Source of the DNA: Branchiostoma floridae
Taxonomy: Eukaryota > Chordata > Leptocardii > Amphioxiformes > Branchiostomatidae
Direction: 5' to 3'
Assembly: GCF_000003815.2 (NCBI RefSeq)
Contig: NC_049992.1
Span: 7,402,493-7,466,492, forward strand
Length of the DNA: 64,000 bases
The notes below the pieces were generated by a model, which saw only the letters and a list, made by a program, of their open reading frames with translations, ran no database searches and was not told where the DNA came from. Below, piece after piece: positions 11,601 through 23,600 of the stretch; positions within the stretch are counted from its first letter, which is position 1, and each line of letters begins with the position of its first letter. A program made the position numbers and the translations under genes.

Positions 11601-14600
11601 ATAAGTTGAAGGCCTTTGAGACAAACAAAATACGTCTGAACAAGGATAGTGTGAACAGGAACAAAATATGCATATGGTTTAGACAAGAACTATTTACTTC
11701 AGTGTTCTAACCAGCATGATTTTTTTCCGTTCCCTCTGATTTTGAATATGGAAATCCTGCCGGGCGCCAAAGGTGCGACGATTCTATGGAATTTGGGGGC
11801 ATGCTCCTCTGGAAAATTGTGAAAGCTAGACCCTCTGAAACGCTATTTCCTACATTCTTTGTAGATTTTGGGCAGATTTTGTTTGCAGACTCTGCTTGGT
11901 TCAATGGCACCTGTTTTAATATCTTAACATGCTGATTTTTGTCCACCATAGAGGACAAAATGGGCAAAATATTTGTCCATCACTAGCAGCAAAATTCTGT
12001 CAAAAGAGGGAAGGACGGACGCTGTTATGGGCCTTCATCTTTGACTACAACCAAACCATTTATACGTCCCTACTTACTTATCCTCTTCATCCCTTGCGAG
12101 ACATATTAGATCTCCTGGATTGCTTAGTTGACCCTGGCATTAAGAACCCTGTCAAAAGTGGCCACCTACATATGTATCTACTGTAGAATGAGGGCGCACT
12201 GACGAAGGCAGGTATTTTTATTTATTCATTGAATTTTCAGACAAATTAGGGGTCCATTCGATTTTCCCAAATTGATTTTCAATGAGGCCCAGCCAAGAAC
12301 ACAAAACAATAAAAATCATCAACATCACAAAGAAAATGAATAAAAAAATTATTACAACTTGTACATTAAGTACACCTGTACATGTAACACAGGATGTTGT
12401 AGTTATAACATGAGTAGTATAAGCAACAGAAGGCACATATTGAAAATGTGTTTAATACACATTATATAAACGAAAACCAAAGAAAAATCAAAAGAAATCC
12501 TTACTCATGAGTCAAGTCCAGGTAACATTTTAAAAGTGGGGATTTTTTTGGAAAGTTAGAGGTCTTAAACGATGCGTAAACGTTGCATGTTTTTCAAAGC
12601 AGGTTTAAAACAGATTAAGGAGAAAATTTTAGACTGGCTGATCGTAGGACATGAAAAAACACAATAAAAATCATCAATGCCACAAAGTAAATACATTTTG
12701 TAAATAAAAAAGATTTAACAATTTGCAAATTAGGTACACAGATTGAAAAGAAAATTTAAACTGACTGACCGAGGGACTCCTTATCGGCCCCGTAACACTC
12801 CGGGTTGTGTTCCCCGCACTTCTGCTGCTCTGCGTCGGCACCTGCACATTGCCGCCCGCTGTACCGGGGTGCGGGGTTGGTGCACGACCGTCTTCGGACT
12901 CTCCTTCCCACCGAACATGTCACGGAACAAGCTGACCAAGCACCCCACTGTGTCCAGCCACCATCAACTATCGTTAATCATGGAAAAATTAAACAATTAT
13001 TGGAATTGGATGCAGTCAAACCTGTTCAAGTGACCACATCTACATGTATATAGCGACAACCCTTTGGAGAATTAACGTGGAAAGAATACGTTTATGTTAC
13101 TATTTTTATGTTACTAAGTCTTTGATTGTCTGACACTTGGTTAGAGACCACATCCACAAACCTCAGCCCAGTTTAGCAGAGCCTATCCAAGGTATATCGT
13201 ATAAAGGCCCTGGGCCAGGCTGTATGTAGGAGTGTATGTATGACAGTAGTGATTTACCTAATCTCCAAGCAGATCCTACTGTAGCATAAGCTAGCATCAA
13301 AGGCTGGCAGAGGAGTGAAGCCGGCCTGGGAGTGTGTATGCTACCGGAGCCCGTCTGACTCCCATTGGCTGGCTATACTCTTTGCTTTGATACTATCTTA
13401 TGGCACCGTAGGATCTGCTTGGATTTGAATACCTGCACATGCTGGTCGTTGCTTGCACATCTCGCTCTGGTAGAGGTTTCCCTCGCAGAAGCGGCCGCCG
13501 TGCGCCGGGGCGGGGTTGTCGCACGTGCGGGCCCGCTGCCTGGTGCCCCCGCAGGGCGCGGTGCAGGGCGCCCAGGGAGACCACACCGTCCACTCTCCGT
13601 TCACTGCAAAAACAGTGATTATCAATTAACCAACCAACCAATGGTTTATACAGATCAAAGATTAGATGTCGGTGGCGTATGCAGCTTTAAACTAGCGCTA
13701 AACCAGATTTGACCAGATTCGACCAATACCGTATTTTCTAACTACAGTCAAACCTGCCCAAGCGACCACCTCTTCATATCAGGACTGTCAAATCAGGACT
13801 GAATAAACATAGATTAAGTAAATCAGGCCAATATATTTTAGTTGATATACATAGATTATGTAAATCAGGTCATGCCTTCCCTAGGTGATGAGGAAAAAAT
13901 GTTTGGCGAAAGTATGAGGTCACGTCGTTTGAGATATTTCGTGTCTTTGTTTTTTCATTTCACAACAATTGTACATGTGCATGGGAAAATTGAATACGAA
14001 AAAAAATGAATCGAGTAGCTGGGGCAATGATCGCAAGGAAAAACGCAATGTACAGCGTGTACAATTCAGTACATTACGTTTTTCCTTAATCTTCAAGCAG
14101 ATGCTACGATGCCGCATAAGTTAGTATTAAAGCTGGCGAAGGAGTATAGCCGGGCCCGTTTGACTCCCTTTGGCCGGCAATACTCCTTGGCCAGCTTTGA
14201 TACTATCTCTAAGGTACCATAGGATCTGCTTTGAGACTAGTTTTTCCTTGCGATCGTTGCCCCAGTTGAGTTAGGATCGAGCAGTTCTAAAACCCACCTG
14301 GACACGGCGGAAGTCCCGTACAGGTCCCTTGTTCCACGGAGGGCCCGTCACACCTCATACCGCTCTCCGGGTGTGTGCAGACCCGGACCCGTGTGTTGGT
14401 TGGGTGTCCGCACGTTTCCATACACTGGGACCACGGCGACCACAGCGACCACGCACTGATGGCTGGGAGAATCGTGAAAACTGTTACATTACTCATTTAC
14501 AAGTTCTTTATCTGTATCTGCATCTGTACTATATCTATAAACCCTGCGTAACTGCCGTTCGCCGTAACACACCAGCTTCGCAGGCCCGCGGCGCGGCAGC

Positions 14601-17600
14601 AACTGGTTATATTACATAGAACGACAGGTCACACCTAACTTTTGCACACCTATCTGCAACTTTCCAGCAATGATTCCCCTACTGTGCATGGTGATGATAT
14701 ATTGCACTCTCTGATAGTCATGGGAAAATATGAATTTTGAACACATCATCGTTGTAGTATATTGTGACGTTACATGTTCCAGAATACGTCGAAAACACAT
14801 GCATTTCTGTACACTTCGAATTCCACCGTGCACTCATGGCAAAAAGAGGTAAAAAAATGACTACAATATGACGTTGTAGTTATTTATAGAATATGTTTTG
14901 AAAAGCTTACGTTCCCTTATGTTCCAAAGAAAGCCGGGTACTAAAGGCTAAGTGCCTGGTTTCTAAAAGACATGTTCCGGGTGCTGAAACGCCATCCGCT
15001 CCCTCACATAACTACCAGTTATGTGAACACTAGCTCAGAAATGTAAGTACCTAGGATCGTGGTGCCTTGAAAAGTCAAACATTCATGTTTTTCGGAGACC
15101 TATCGTATAGAGTGGGCCTCATTGTTATCAGGTAGATATATAGCTTCCAGTAATGTTTGTATCTGGATAAGCTGTGCATGACTTAGGTATAACAGGCCGG
15201 TCAATGTACTGCAATGCCTCAGTCACATTTGTTTTATGGATGACCCGTATACGTTATGAGTGAAGACGGCCGATCTCGGTCGGGCTCTGAAGTAGGTGTA
15301 CATCTTTCCAAACCAATGCCTTACCAGGTAGCTTACAGGTCGTTTTTTGTCGTAAGCTTATCCTAGGTCAAAGGGTGTCAATAAAAAGCTAAACAAACAT
15401 ATCCAAAAACCTGATTATCAATGTGAATTATTGCTCTGTCGATGGGTTATTCCTCACCCAAACAGTCCTTGCCGTCCCCCATGTACCCCGCTTTGCACTC
15501 GCACAGGAACGACCCCAACGTGTTGGCACACTCTGCGTCGTCATGGCAACTGGTTACGTCTTCATCTTCTTCTGCGCATTCATCAATATCTGGGAGGTAA
15601 ACGATAGCAACAACAATAACGTTACCTATTTTATCGTTATGTACTTCATGTTGAAAAATCCAGACTCACCTTCTGTCTTCAAAAATATAGCTGTTATGTC
15701 TGAGGGGAACGCAACTGTAACTTCATAAGCGTCAACATTCAATCGCATTCCAGGAAGTTCGTTCTCAGAACGCGTTTAAATATTGACGGTTATGACGTAA
15801 CTTACATTCCCTTCTGACGAAGCAGTTTTTGTTAATCAAATATTTCATTTCAGGTAGAGCATTTGAAAATGTCAAATGTTTAACAAAACAATGCAGTTCC
15901 CTCTGTCTGTGATAACGCTATAATGTACATTCTTATCATTTGCAATGTGGTAGAAGACTGTTGGTGGACTGTTCCATTTCAAGATGGCTTTGAAAACCTT
16001 AATTTTAAAATTAAGTTCTGTCCACAATCAAATCACTTTTATTCTGCTCCAAGGCCTACCCAAACAGCGACAATTCAAAATACTTTTAGCTATCTTTACA
16101 ACGTTAACATAATAAAAACAGTTGACAGAAAAAAACTCTTGCGAGGAATGATAAAGAAGAAAATGGTCACCTTCGCAGCTTGTCCGCCCGTCACCCCTGT
16201 ACCCTGTGGGGCACTCACACTGGTACGAACCTTCCGTGTTGCGGCACGAGGCGTTCGGTAGGCAGTCTGCTAACTCCGCCGAGCACTCGTCAATGTCCGC
16301 GCAGTGTTCGCCGTTACCAAGGAAACCCGGGTTACACCTGCAGTGACCTGCGCTTCGAGTGCCGTTACAGGTTTTGCTGATGTCTGTCGTGAAATTTTGA
16401 GTTTTTCTTTTTACAATTAAAATGGCAAAACGTTTTTGTCTTGTTGAAATATTATTCAATATAGAAAGAGGGAAAGGGGAGGGAAAGAGAGAAAGACGGA
16501 AAGAAAGAGAATCGCGACACACCTTAAAAGATATACACACACGCATGTGCGCGCGCGCACACAAACGCACGCTGAGAAGGAAAGAGAGAGAAACAAGATC
16601 TCACTATGAATATTAAGATGATTCTAGCATCTAAATCCGTGTATCATCTTGAGAGTCTACTTAAACAGTAACATACCCATGTGACGTTAAAGTTTACCTT
16701 TCTTTACGTGGAAGCGTCTTGTTGCTATCAGCTCCATACCGGGTACCCCTTCTTTCCTTCCAAACATCTCTGCTCGGTATACTCCAAAGTCTTTCTCCTT
16801 CATGTGACTCAAGGATAGGGTGGGACCTGTAGTTTCTGGATAAAGAAAGGCATTATCTAAGTTCGCAATTCTGTCGGTATTAAAGATGTTTCATTTGACG
16901 AATATTCTCAATAACCCACTTTAAAATCAACGAATAAAGGTTACACAACAAAAAAGATCATAGTGATGGAATACCTAGCAGTTGTTCGTGTTGTCTAGTG
17001 AAGGCTGTCAGGTTTCCTTCTTTCTTCCAGCGGACATGGTGAAGTTTGTGTGGTTTGGGTATATAGTTCTGTAGTTTTATAATCATAGAATCTCCGGGCA
17101 AAAAGGCTCCAACAACTGGAATAAAGAGAGTACGTCGATGAAGGTTAGACATTCTGGTGATAAGATACGCCAAACAGAAGTTACTCAAGCAACAGGATGT
17201 GGTTTTGGAAACGGTCAGGCGTTTCAGATAACATCCGTTATCTGAAGCTTAGCATTTCAATTTATTTGCGTAAAGAAGAGAGTAGAAAACCATGATTTGC
17301 AGATGTATACCTCCAAAGAACTGCTAGTGATCCCCCAGTTTTCTACTCATGAAATTTAACATTACTAAGAACGTATCCTGTAATGAAATGTTGTAGAACA
17401 ACGCGTACGTTTGTGGCTGAAGAAAGTTGTCCATGATCAAAAGAATAATGTTCCATAGAACGAGACTTTCGTTTTTTCTTTCTCAGCTGTCTTGAACATT
17501 TTTGCTTGTTTCGCAATAATTGTTTCTTTCTACCACTGTTATTATCGAGTAAACAATCTCACAACTAATTCAATTCGATTGAGTTCTCACCTATAAGGTT

Positions 17601-20222
17601 TGTCTCCAGTCCAAAGTAAACCCGGGTAGGAGAAGGATTTAGTCGCTCGTCTTCGGCGAGATCAAAGGCTACCACGGGGCTCGTTCCCAACGTACTTTGC
17701 TCTGTCGGTTGTACTTCTGCCCAGTATAAATTTTCGTAAAAATCGTCCTCCTCTATGTGAGGAATGGTGAGCGTTCCGCCTTCTGGGATAGGACGGTCCT
17801 CTGGTTCTTCTTTTTGTGGAGGTTTTAGCAGCTTTCGATAACTAACAGAGAAAAGGGAAGTTACCATTCATTTGAATATTCACAGACGTAGTTTTCCCCT
17901 CAAATTTCCAAAATGAAAACGTAACTTTACGTTTGCTATTGAATATACGCCAATTTCTTGTAAGCAATTGGTAGGCATTTTGCCATGTTTGGAAATATAT
18001 TTGACATAAAAAAATTATCAGAAATGTCAACTTTCTTCCATCTTTCTCAAGATTTTTCTAATACTTACAGAATAGCCCGGTGCTGTATAGAATGCACGAA
18101 ATGAATGTTGTGCTTACTTCTCAAGTCTTAAAGTGCGATTTACTATTCTGAATTTTCCCTCAGAAACTCGTACTTTGATACAGTTCACGGAATTGGTTTT
18201 CTCCGTGGTGCTGAAACTGTTATCACACGTTATGTTACCGTGGTTTTACATTTTGTTAGTCGAACAGAGGCTGCTTTGTACGATCTATAGTATGGTCGAC
18301 ATTTTTGGAACGGCCAAAAATGCGCGCGGGTGTCTTCCAATAATAAAAAAAATCATTAGCTATATATTATTTGACAGTATATATATGGTGCTGTACCTGT
18401 ACGACGTTAAAAAAGAAATGCTTAGCTGCTAACCCCCCCCCCCCCCCCCCAAAAAAAAAACACGTACCTGTTGAAATTTGGAGGTTCTCCTACGTAAAAC
18501 TTAAACCATTGGATGGGGACGTTTGGCGCTCCTGGCGATTTGACTTGGAACTGCACCTCTTGTCCGGGCAGTTTGTTCATAAAACATGACTGAGCCCCCG
18601 TCTCGTTACATCTGCTTGGATGCGCAACAGCCAGGACAATGGGAGGGACTACAGATGAAAATGACAAGAAAACAGATACCTATAAAGAAAGAACTTAGCC
18701 GGTACAATATCATCTTGGTAGTCGTGATCTGTATTGATCTGTACGTGATCTGTACCTACAGAATTGATAAATCAGTTATGTTTTTACCCACGCAGCTGTT
18801 GCAACCCATACATATCTGTACGTACCTACTAAGTTGCTGCAACTCATATCTACCTATTCGTGTCTACATTTCATGTAATTCACGCCTATCTGTACGTACC
18901 TACTCAGTTGTTGTAACTCAGTCCTAAATTCATGTATCTACACGGTAGCTGCAACTCATGCCTATTCGTACGTGTTCCTACTCAGTTGTTATAGCTCACT
19001 CCCATCTGCACGTACCTACAGAGTTGTTGTAACTCACTTCTATCTGTACGTACCTACTCAGTTGTTGTAACTCACGCCTATCTGTACGTACCTACTCAGT
19101 TGTTGTAACTCACACCTACCTGTACGTACCTACTCAGTTGTTGTAACTCACACCTATCTGCACGTACCTACTCAGCTGTTGCACCTTACGCCTATCTGTA
19201 CGTACCTACTCAGTTGTTGTAACTCACGCCTATCCGTATGTACCTTCACAGTTGTTGTAACTCACCCCTCCTGTACGTGCCTTCATGGTTGTTGTAACTC
19301 ACTCCTACCTGTACGTACCTACTCAGTTGTTGTAACACACTCCCACCCGACGTACCTACTCAGTTTTTGTAACACACTCATACCTGTACGTACCTTCACA
19401 GTTGTTGATCCCGTCGCCCTGCCATCCCGGCAGACAGCGGCAGTAGTACGCCTGTTCCGTGCCGGGTGGGTAGACCGGGTCCCGCGCGCACACCGCCGAC
19501 TCGTGACACTCCAGCCCCACAGCTAGACATCGCTGCGCATCGGGGTCTGTGGAAAGTTTACATACATGTGCTTAAGGTCAAAAACATAAAACAGACAATA
19601 GCCAAATTCAAAGTCGCAAATGGGTCCGACACCGACTGTTGTACTGTGTGCGTTTTCCAGACGTTTGGCCACCTAGACGTTTTCCCCTAATCCTAGCCCC
19701 TAATATAAGAACATGCGACAGTCCTTAGAAGTTACGCTACAAATATAGGAATTTGTAGGAACTTCATAGACCAAAGAATTCTGCAGGGGAAGGTGAATCA
19801 TTCTAACGTCGATGGCGACAGGCGTACCTCTTAGCGGCGAAATATCATGATCCTATACATTAACATGTAACTTATATAACCGTACGTACCGCCTGGGGGT
19901 TTTGCTACGTCTCATAGAAGAACAGCTTTAAATTCAGCTGGCTTGGATCGAGATATGTGCCCAGTTTGACAGCCAGGAACGAATTATTTCTAGTAAAAGT
20001 TACTCACTAGCGAATAAACGTCACAACAACACCACAACAATAAACAATCAACAACTGTTGCCGTCCCGACATTCCCTTGTTCTAGTCCACCCAACCAAAA
20101 ATAAAGCGTCGTTTAAAACAATTTCTAACGCTTTTAACAACAACAACATTCTTACCGTTCTTTAGGCCCACAGATAAACCGACCGAGAAAAATGTAATGT
20201 AAGCCAGCGTCAAAACGTGCAT
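8586..20222 (-). CDS. Gene A: secreted EGF / Ig-like / cbEGF / TSP1x4 multidomain protein, 13 exons
   Basis: Exons in transcript order: 20222-20156 (ATG and signal peptide, MHVLTLAYITFFSVG), 19546-19394 (EGF), 18648-18468 and 17841-17591 (Ig-like 1), 17115-16975 and 16835-16698 (Ig-like 2, with VRWKKEG and DFGVYRA), 16383-16171 (part EGF plus cbEGF), 15589-15458 (cbEGF, DIDEC), 14462-14298, 13603-13433, 12967-12770 and 9341-9177 (four TSP1 domains with WxxW and six Cys), and 8665-8586 (probable end). All junctions are GT-AG. Every intron is phase 1 except the phase-2 intron inside Ig-like 1, and all split codons join without a stop, giving about 684 residues. The neat one-domain-per-exon, symmetric 1-1 pattern is the signature of exon shuffling. 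The make-up resembles hemicentin/fibulin-like matrix proteins, but I recognise no orthologue. The Ig-like domains lack the usual cysteine pair. A matrix or adhesion role is inferred. It shares a promoter region with gene B. Confidence 0.85.
9700..10167. repeat. Left 468-bp terminal direct repeat
   Basis: Identical by eye to 11081-11548. Contains gggtataaag near 9885, a possible core promoter. Confidence 0.8.
11081..11548. repeat. Right 468-bp terminal direct repeat
   Basis: Second copy of the 9700-10167 repeat. Preceded by gctctgtgaa, only weakly like a polypurine tract. Confidence 0.8.
11554..12769. repeat. Gene A intron with an internally duplicated AT-rich stretch
   Basis: The block at about 12296-12380 (aacaataaaaatcatcaaca ... 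aagtacac) recurs diverged at about 12655-12745. Next to it, at about 12610-12650, 'gattaaggagaaaatttta' then 'gactggctgatcg' resembles the exon 12967-12770 donor flank (gattgaaaagaaaattta, then actgactgaccg). This suggests an old duplication that included the splice junction. No gene is seen in the rest. Confidence 0.45.
13262..13423. mobile_element. MITE, family 'ctccaagcagatcct', copy 1
   Basis: Inverted ends: tctccaagcagatcctac ... gtaggatctgcttgga. Subterminal inverted blocks are gcataagctagcatcaaa and tttgatactatcttatg. It ends about 10 bp from the donor of gene A exon 13603-13433. Other copies lie at about 14090-14235 and 29098-29256. Confidence 0.8.
14090..14235. mobile_element. MITE, same family, copy 2
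   Basis: Begins tcttcaagcagatgctac and ends ggatctgctttgaga, with the same internal inverted blocks ('agtattaaagctggc' / 'gccagctttgatact'). Lies in the gene A intron downstream of exon 14462-14298. Confidence 0.75.
18430..18460. repeat. Homopolymer pair C(n)A(n)
   Basis: A run of about 18 C followed by 10 A, a few bases past the donor of gene A exon 18648-18468. Confidence 0.9.
18790..19385. repeat. Minisatellite of about 38 bp derived from the gene A exon 2 donor junction
   Basis: About 16 copies of a unit of about 38 bp (gtacgtacctactcagttg plus a variable 'taactcacgcctatct' part). On the coding strand each unit reads caacaactgagtag|gtacgtac. The true exon 2 end just beside the array (19394) reads caacaactgtgaag|gtacgtac. 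The array therefore multiplies the exon end together with its donor. Some units keep the exon-like 'cttcacagttgttg'. Confidence 0.85.
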
Positions 20223-20665
20223 CGTCCGTTACTTGTTTTCCATTTCTTGCCGTCGATACAGTCGTAGCAGGCGATTTCAGACGAGAAATGTAGTTGCTAC
20301 GGTACATACGCCGTTGCTAGGATACGCTTTGGAAGCGTTCTATTCGATAAACGGTTCTGGAACGAGGCATCCGAGTACAAAACTTCATTTGCAAGTTGTG
20401 AAATTTTAGCCAATGTTTTTTTTCTATAATAGTTACGTTTACGATTCACAAAGCGAAGACAAAACCTCGTACTTAGTCAAGATTACGTTTTCGCTCCGCT
20501 CTTTAACTGTGAGTAGCCAGATTCCGCATCTCAGCTTTGTTACGCCACAGCCGTTTGAATTTCTTGATGGAACGCCATTGACCGAATTTGGTTCCAGAAC
20601 GAGTGATGTTCCCTTGACTACCGCTAGAAACTGTGTGTGGGATGGATATGTAACACGCAGTTACT
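20223..20665. promoter_or_regulatory. Shared head-to-head promoter region of genes A and B
   Basis: 443 bp separate the start codon of gene A (20222, -) from that of gene B (20666, +). Both genes begin with a signal-peptide exon ending in phase 1. No TATA box stands out, so a TATA-less bidirectional promoter is inferred from spacing only. Confidence 0.5.
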
Positions 20666-23600
20666 ATGAAACTTTACCTGAGAACTGTTGCGGCGGCTTT
20701 GCTGGTGATTTTGCAGGTCAACTGTAGATATGTCCAGACGGCAGGAGGTATGGACTTAAAAACGTTTTCAGCAGTCAGTTTGCTCTATTCAATTTTCATG
20801 TTGCTTTCTCAAATCAACGTCTTCAAAACTGGTTCATCGTGAAATTTTCTTCTACTTCACCACAGATATAAACGTTTATGATTTTTACTATCACTGATAC
20901 ATTGATTTAATCTTGTAGAAATGTTAGTGACAATATAGATGCCTCTGTACTTTTTATTGTCGTCCGTTGCAGTACCGTTAGTCTGTGCTGTTGTTTGTTT
21001 GCTGTTGTTCAGAAAGATATTTTCTATTGTAACTCTATGAATCATAACAACAGTCTTCACCTCTTTTCACCTACGTATACAAAACGGAGGTATTTTTTCG
21101 CCGTGTCTGTTTCCGTTTCTGATATATATTGGCAATAACATAGACAGACTTTCAACCACCTTTAAGTTGTTGCTCACTTTCATTACATAACCATTTTAGG
21201 TGTACGTACTACGTAGGGTTCTCTCACAACTTATTTTCACAACGTCACTAGGAGTCGTCACTAGGAGTCTATATCTTATTTTTTCAGACAACGTTAACGT
21301 TAACTTGGATCCCCTTGCTGAAAAATACAAGACGGAAAATACGAACCACGTCATCAACCCAAGGGATGTTGCTGGTACAAACAGCAGACCAGTACGCCAC
21401 GGAAAAATAAAGCCAAGGTCACGTGAGCATTCAAAACTTCATCACAGAAGTAAGACAAGGAGAGGAACTCCACTTGAGGGCTCTCATTATGGACTGACGT
21501 CACCAGAGACGCAGGAATCACGTGACCACAAGAACCTAGAAGCACTTCTGACCATGATGAAAAGTAAGCGAGGAAGATTTGTTGAAAATTTGATAGAACA
21601 AAATTGCATGGTGGAAAAATAGTGGCGATTGGAATAGTATCTCCTTTCTGATTTTCAAGTATTGTAACTATAGATACAAGTCACAACAAAGACAAAACAT
21701 ACATGTGAAAGTAGAAGTTCGGCTTTTTCTCGCTTCTTGGTACAGTATTGTTATAAAAAGCCGTTTAATTGCACAACACATCTGCCAGCATATTTCGTGC
21801 AATTTATTGAACGCAAAACGAAGCAACTCAATTCCATCCTCAGATAAACCATCGCTTATGTCATTGGAATTGTATCTGAAATCTAATCACTAAACTGGTA
21901 TTCTGAACCACGCCTGAGATGAACAGAGAGAATGGGCCGCTGCAAAGACGTAATAATCATATATAACGTTATATCAAACGCTGCAAAAAGGCGTGAAAAA
22001 CAAGTCGGATTCAAGATCTACTTGGGCGTATCTTACGTTCAGGTGGGGATGTAGCTCAGAGGTAGAGCGCTCGCTTCGCATGTGAGAGGCCCCGGGTTCA
22101 ATCCCCGGCATCTCTAGAATTTCTCTTTTGCTTTTCACCGAAACCGCTGGACAACCAAGTCCAGTGTTAATCTATTTGTGAGGAAAAACACACTGGTAGC
22201 GTTGAAAAACGACAGACAACCAAGAACTTAATTGCTCAAGCGTTGATTTAATTGATGATGACAGTTTGTTCCCGAGACGTTTTAGTTTTCGGATGGCGGC
22301 TTTTATTTCGTCAAAGTTTCTTAGTATGTTCAGAGACATCATTTGCATGGTTGAATATTCGAATATATATCGGGTGTTGCACTGAGTATTTTCACTTTCC
22401 ATGTAAATCTAGATAGATCCACGTATATTGGCTGTCATGTGTCATCTCAGTACATGTGCGTAAAAATGCGTTGTGAGTCTTTGTGACTTAAATTTAAACG
22501 TATGTACTTTTGTACAGGTAACTTCATCAAAGACTCAAATAAACTTTACAATCTGAAGCTGAAGACCGCCCATTTCCGCTCGATTTGGAAGGCTGAATAG
22601 CACCTGCTTGTTGGGCAGCCTTGTCTTAGGCTACCAGTGTGTTTTTCCTCACAAATAGATTAACACTGGACTTGGTTGTCCAGCGGTTTCGGTGAAAACT
22701 AAAAGAGAAAATCTGGAGATGCCGGGGATTGAACCCGGGGCCTCTCACATGCGAAGCGAGCGCTCTACCTCTGAGCTACATCCCCACCTGGGTAAAACAA
22801 AACGTCGCCAAATGCTAGATGTTTTCTCTTACCTGTTTTGCACGCCTTTCATGTGGCGTTTGAATGTAACGTTATATCTTAAGTGTTACTGACGAAAGAT
22901 ACCGGATGGCTGTCTGAAACGCCTGACCGTTTCAAGATCATATTCAGTTGCTTGAGTAACTGCTTTCTGGTGTACTTAACTTGGTTGGGCACAAATGTAC
23001 AATGAATATCTTTACCAGTCTTCACTCTTTCATTTATTTCCCAGCGTATGGGGGAGACAACAGCGACAAGCAACTGGGTGGAGACTTCGAGGAGTGGACC
23101 ACGTGGGGCTCGTGGGGCGCATGCTCCAAGACGTGCGGACCGGGAATAACCGTCCGGATCCGAACCTGCTCCGGAGGGAAGTGCAGGGAAACGTCTGAGC
23201 TGGCGCAGCAGGAGTGCCGCCTAGCGGATTGTGGTAAGTCTGCACCAGCGTAACAGAAGCGCCTTCTAGCGGACTACTGTAAGTCTTGAAATCTTGAAAA
23301 ATGCCGCTCAGGCCGAATGAAAGCTCCTTGGATGTATCAAGGCTAAATCCTAAATAAAGGTCGAAAAAAAAAATTGCCAAGCTACCTAGCGGATTGTGGC
23401 AAGTTGGTCTGTCACTTGAATGGGCAGATTATATGGTATCTAAAGGTTGACAACGATGATAAGGATACTATATTAGGAAAAGCACACTGTTTCGGACAGT
23501 AAGCCATATCATATGGCAGGTTCTCGAATGGAATGACTCTCTAGACATTCATAAAATGGCCAGATGATTGAACAAACTTCTGCACACGAAAAGTGCTGCA

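Larger units (their letters stand above)
22040..22790. repeat. Long inverted repeat (161-bp arms) carrying two tRNA-Ala genes
   Basis: Arms 22040-22200 and 22630-22790 are near-perfect reverse complements, with a few differences in the stretch just after the tRNA. A 429-bp spacer separates them. Each arm holds one whole tRNA gene plus about 85 bp of 3' flank (aaccgctggacaaccaagt ...), so flank and gene were copied together. Lies in gene B intron 2. Confidence 0.92.

Noticed and set aside
21564-21622. Gene B ending after exon 2 (…FVENLIEQNCMVEK)
   Set aside because: A consensus donor gtaagc at 21564 leaves phase 1, matching the TSP1 exon at 23045. The read-through end is possible only as an unspliced form.
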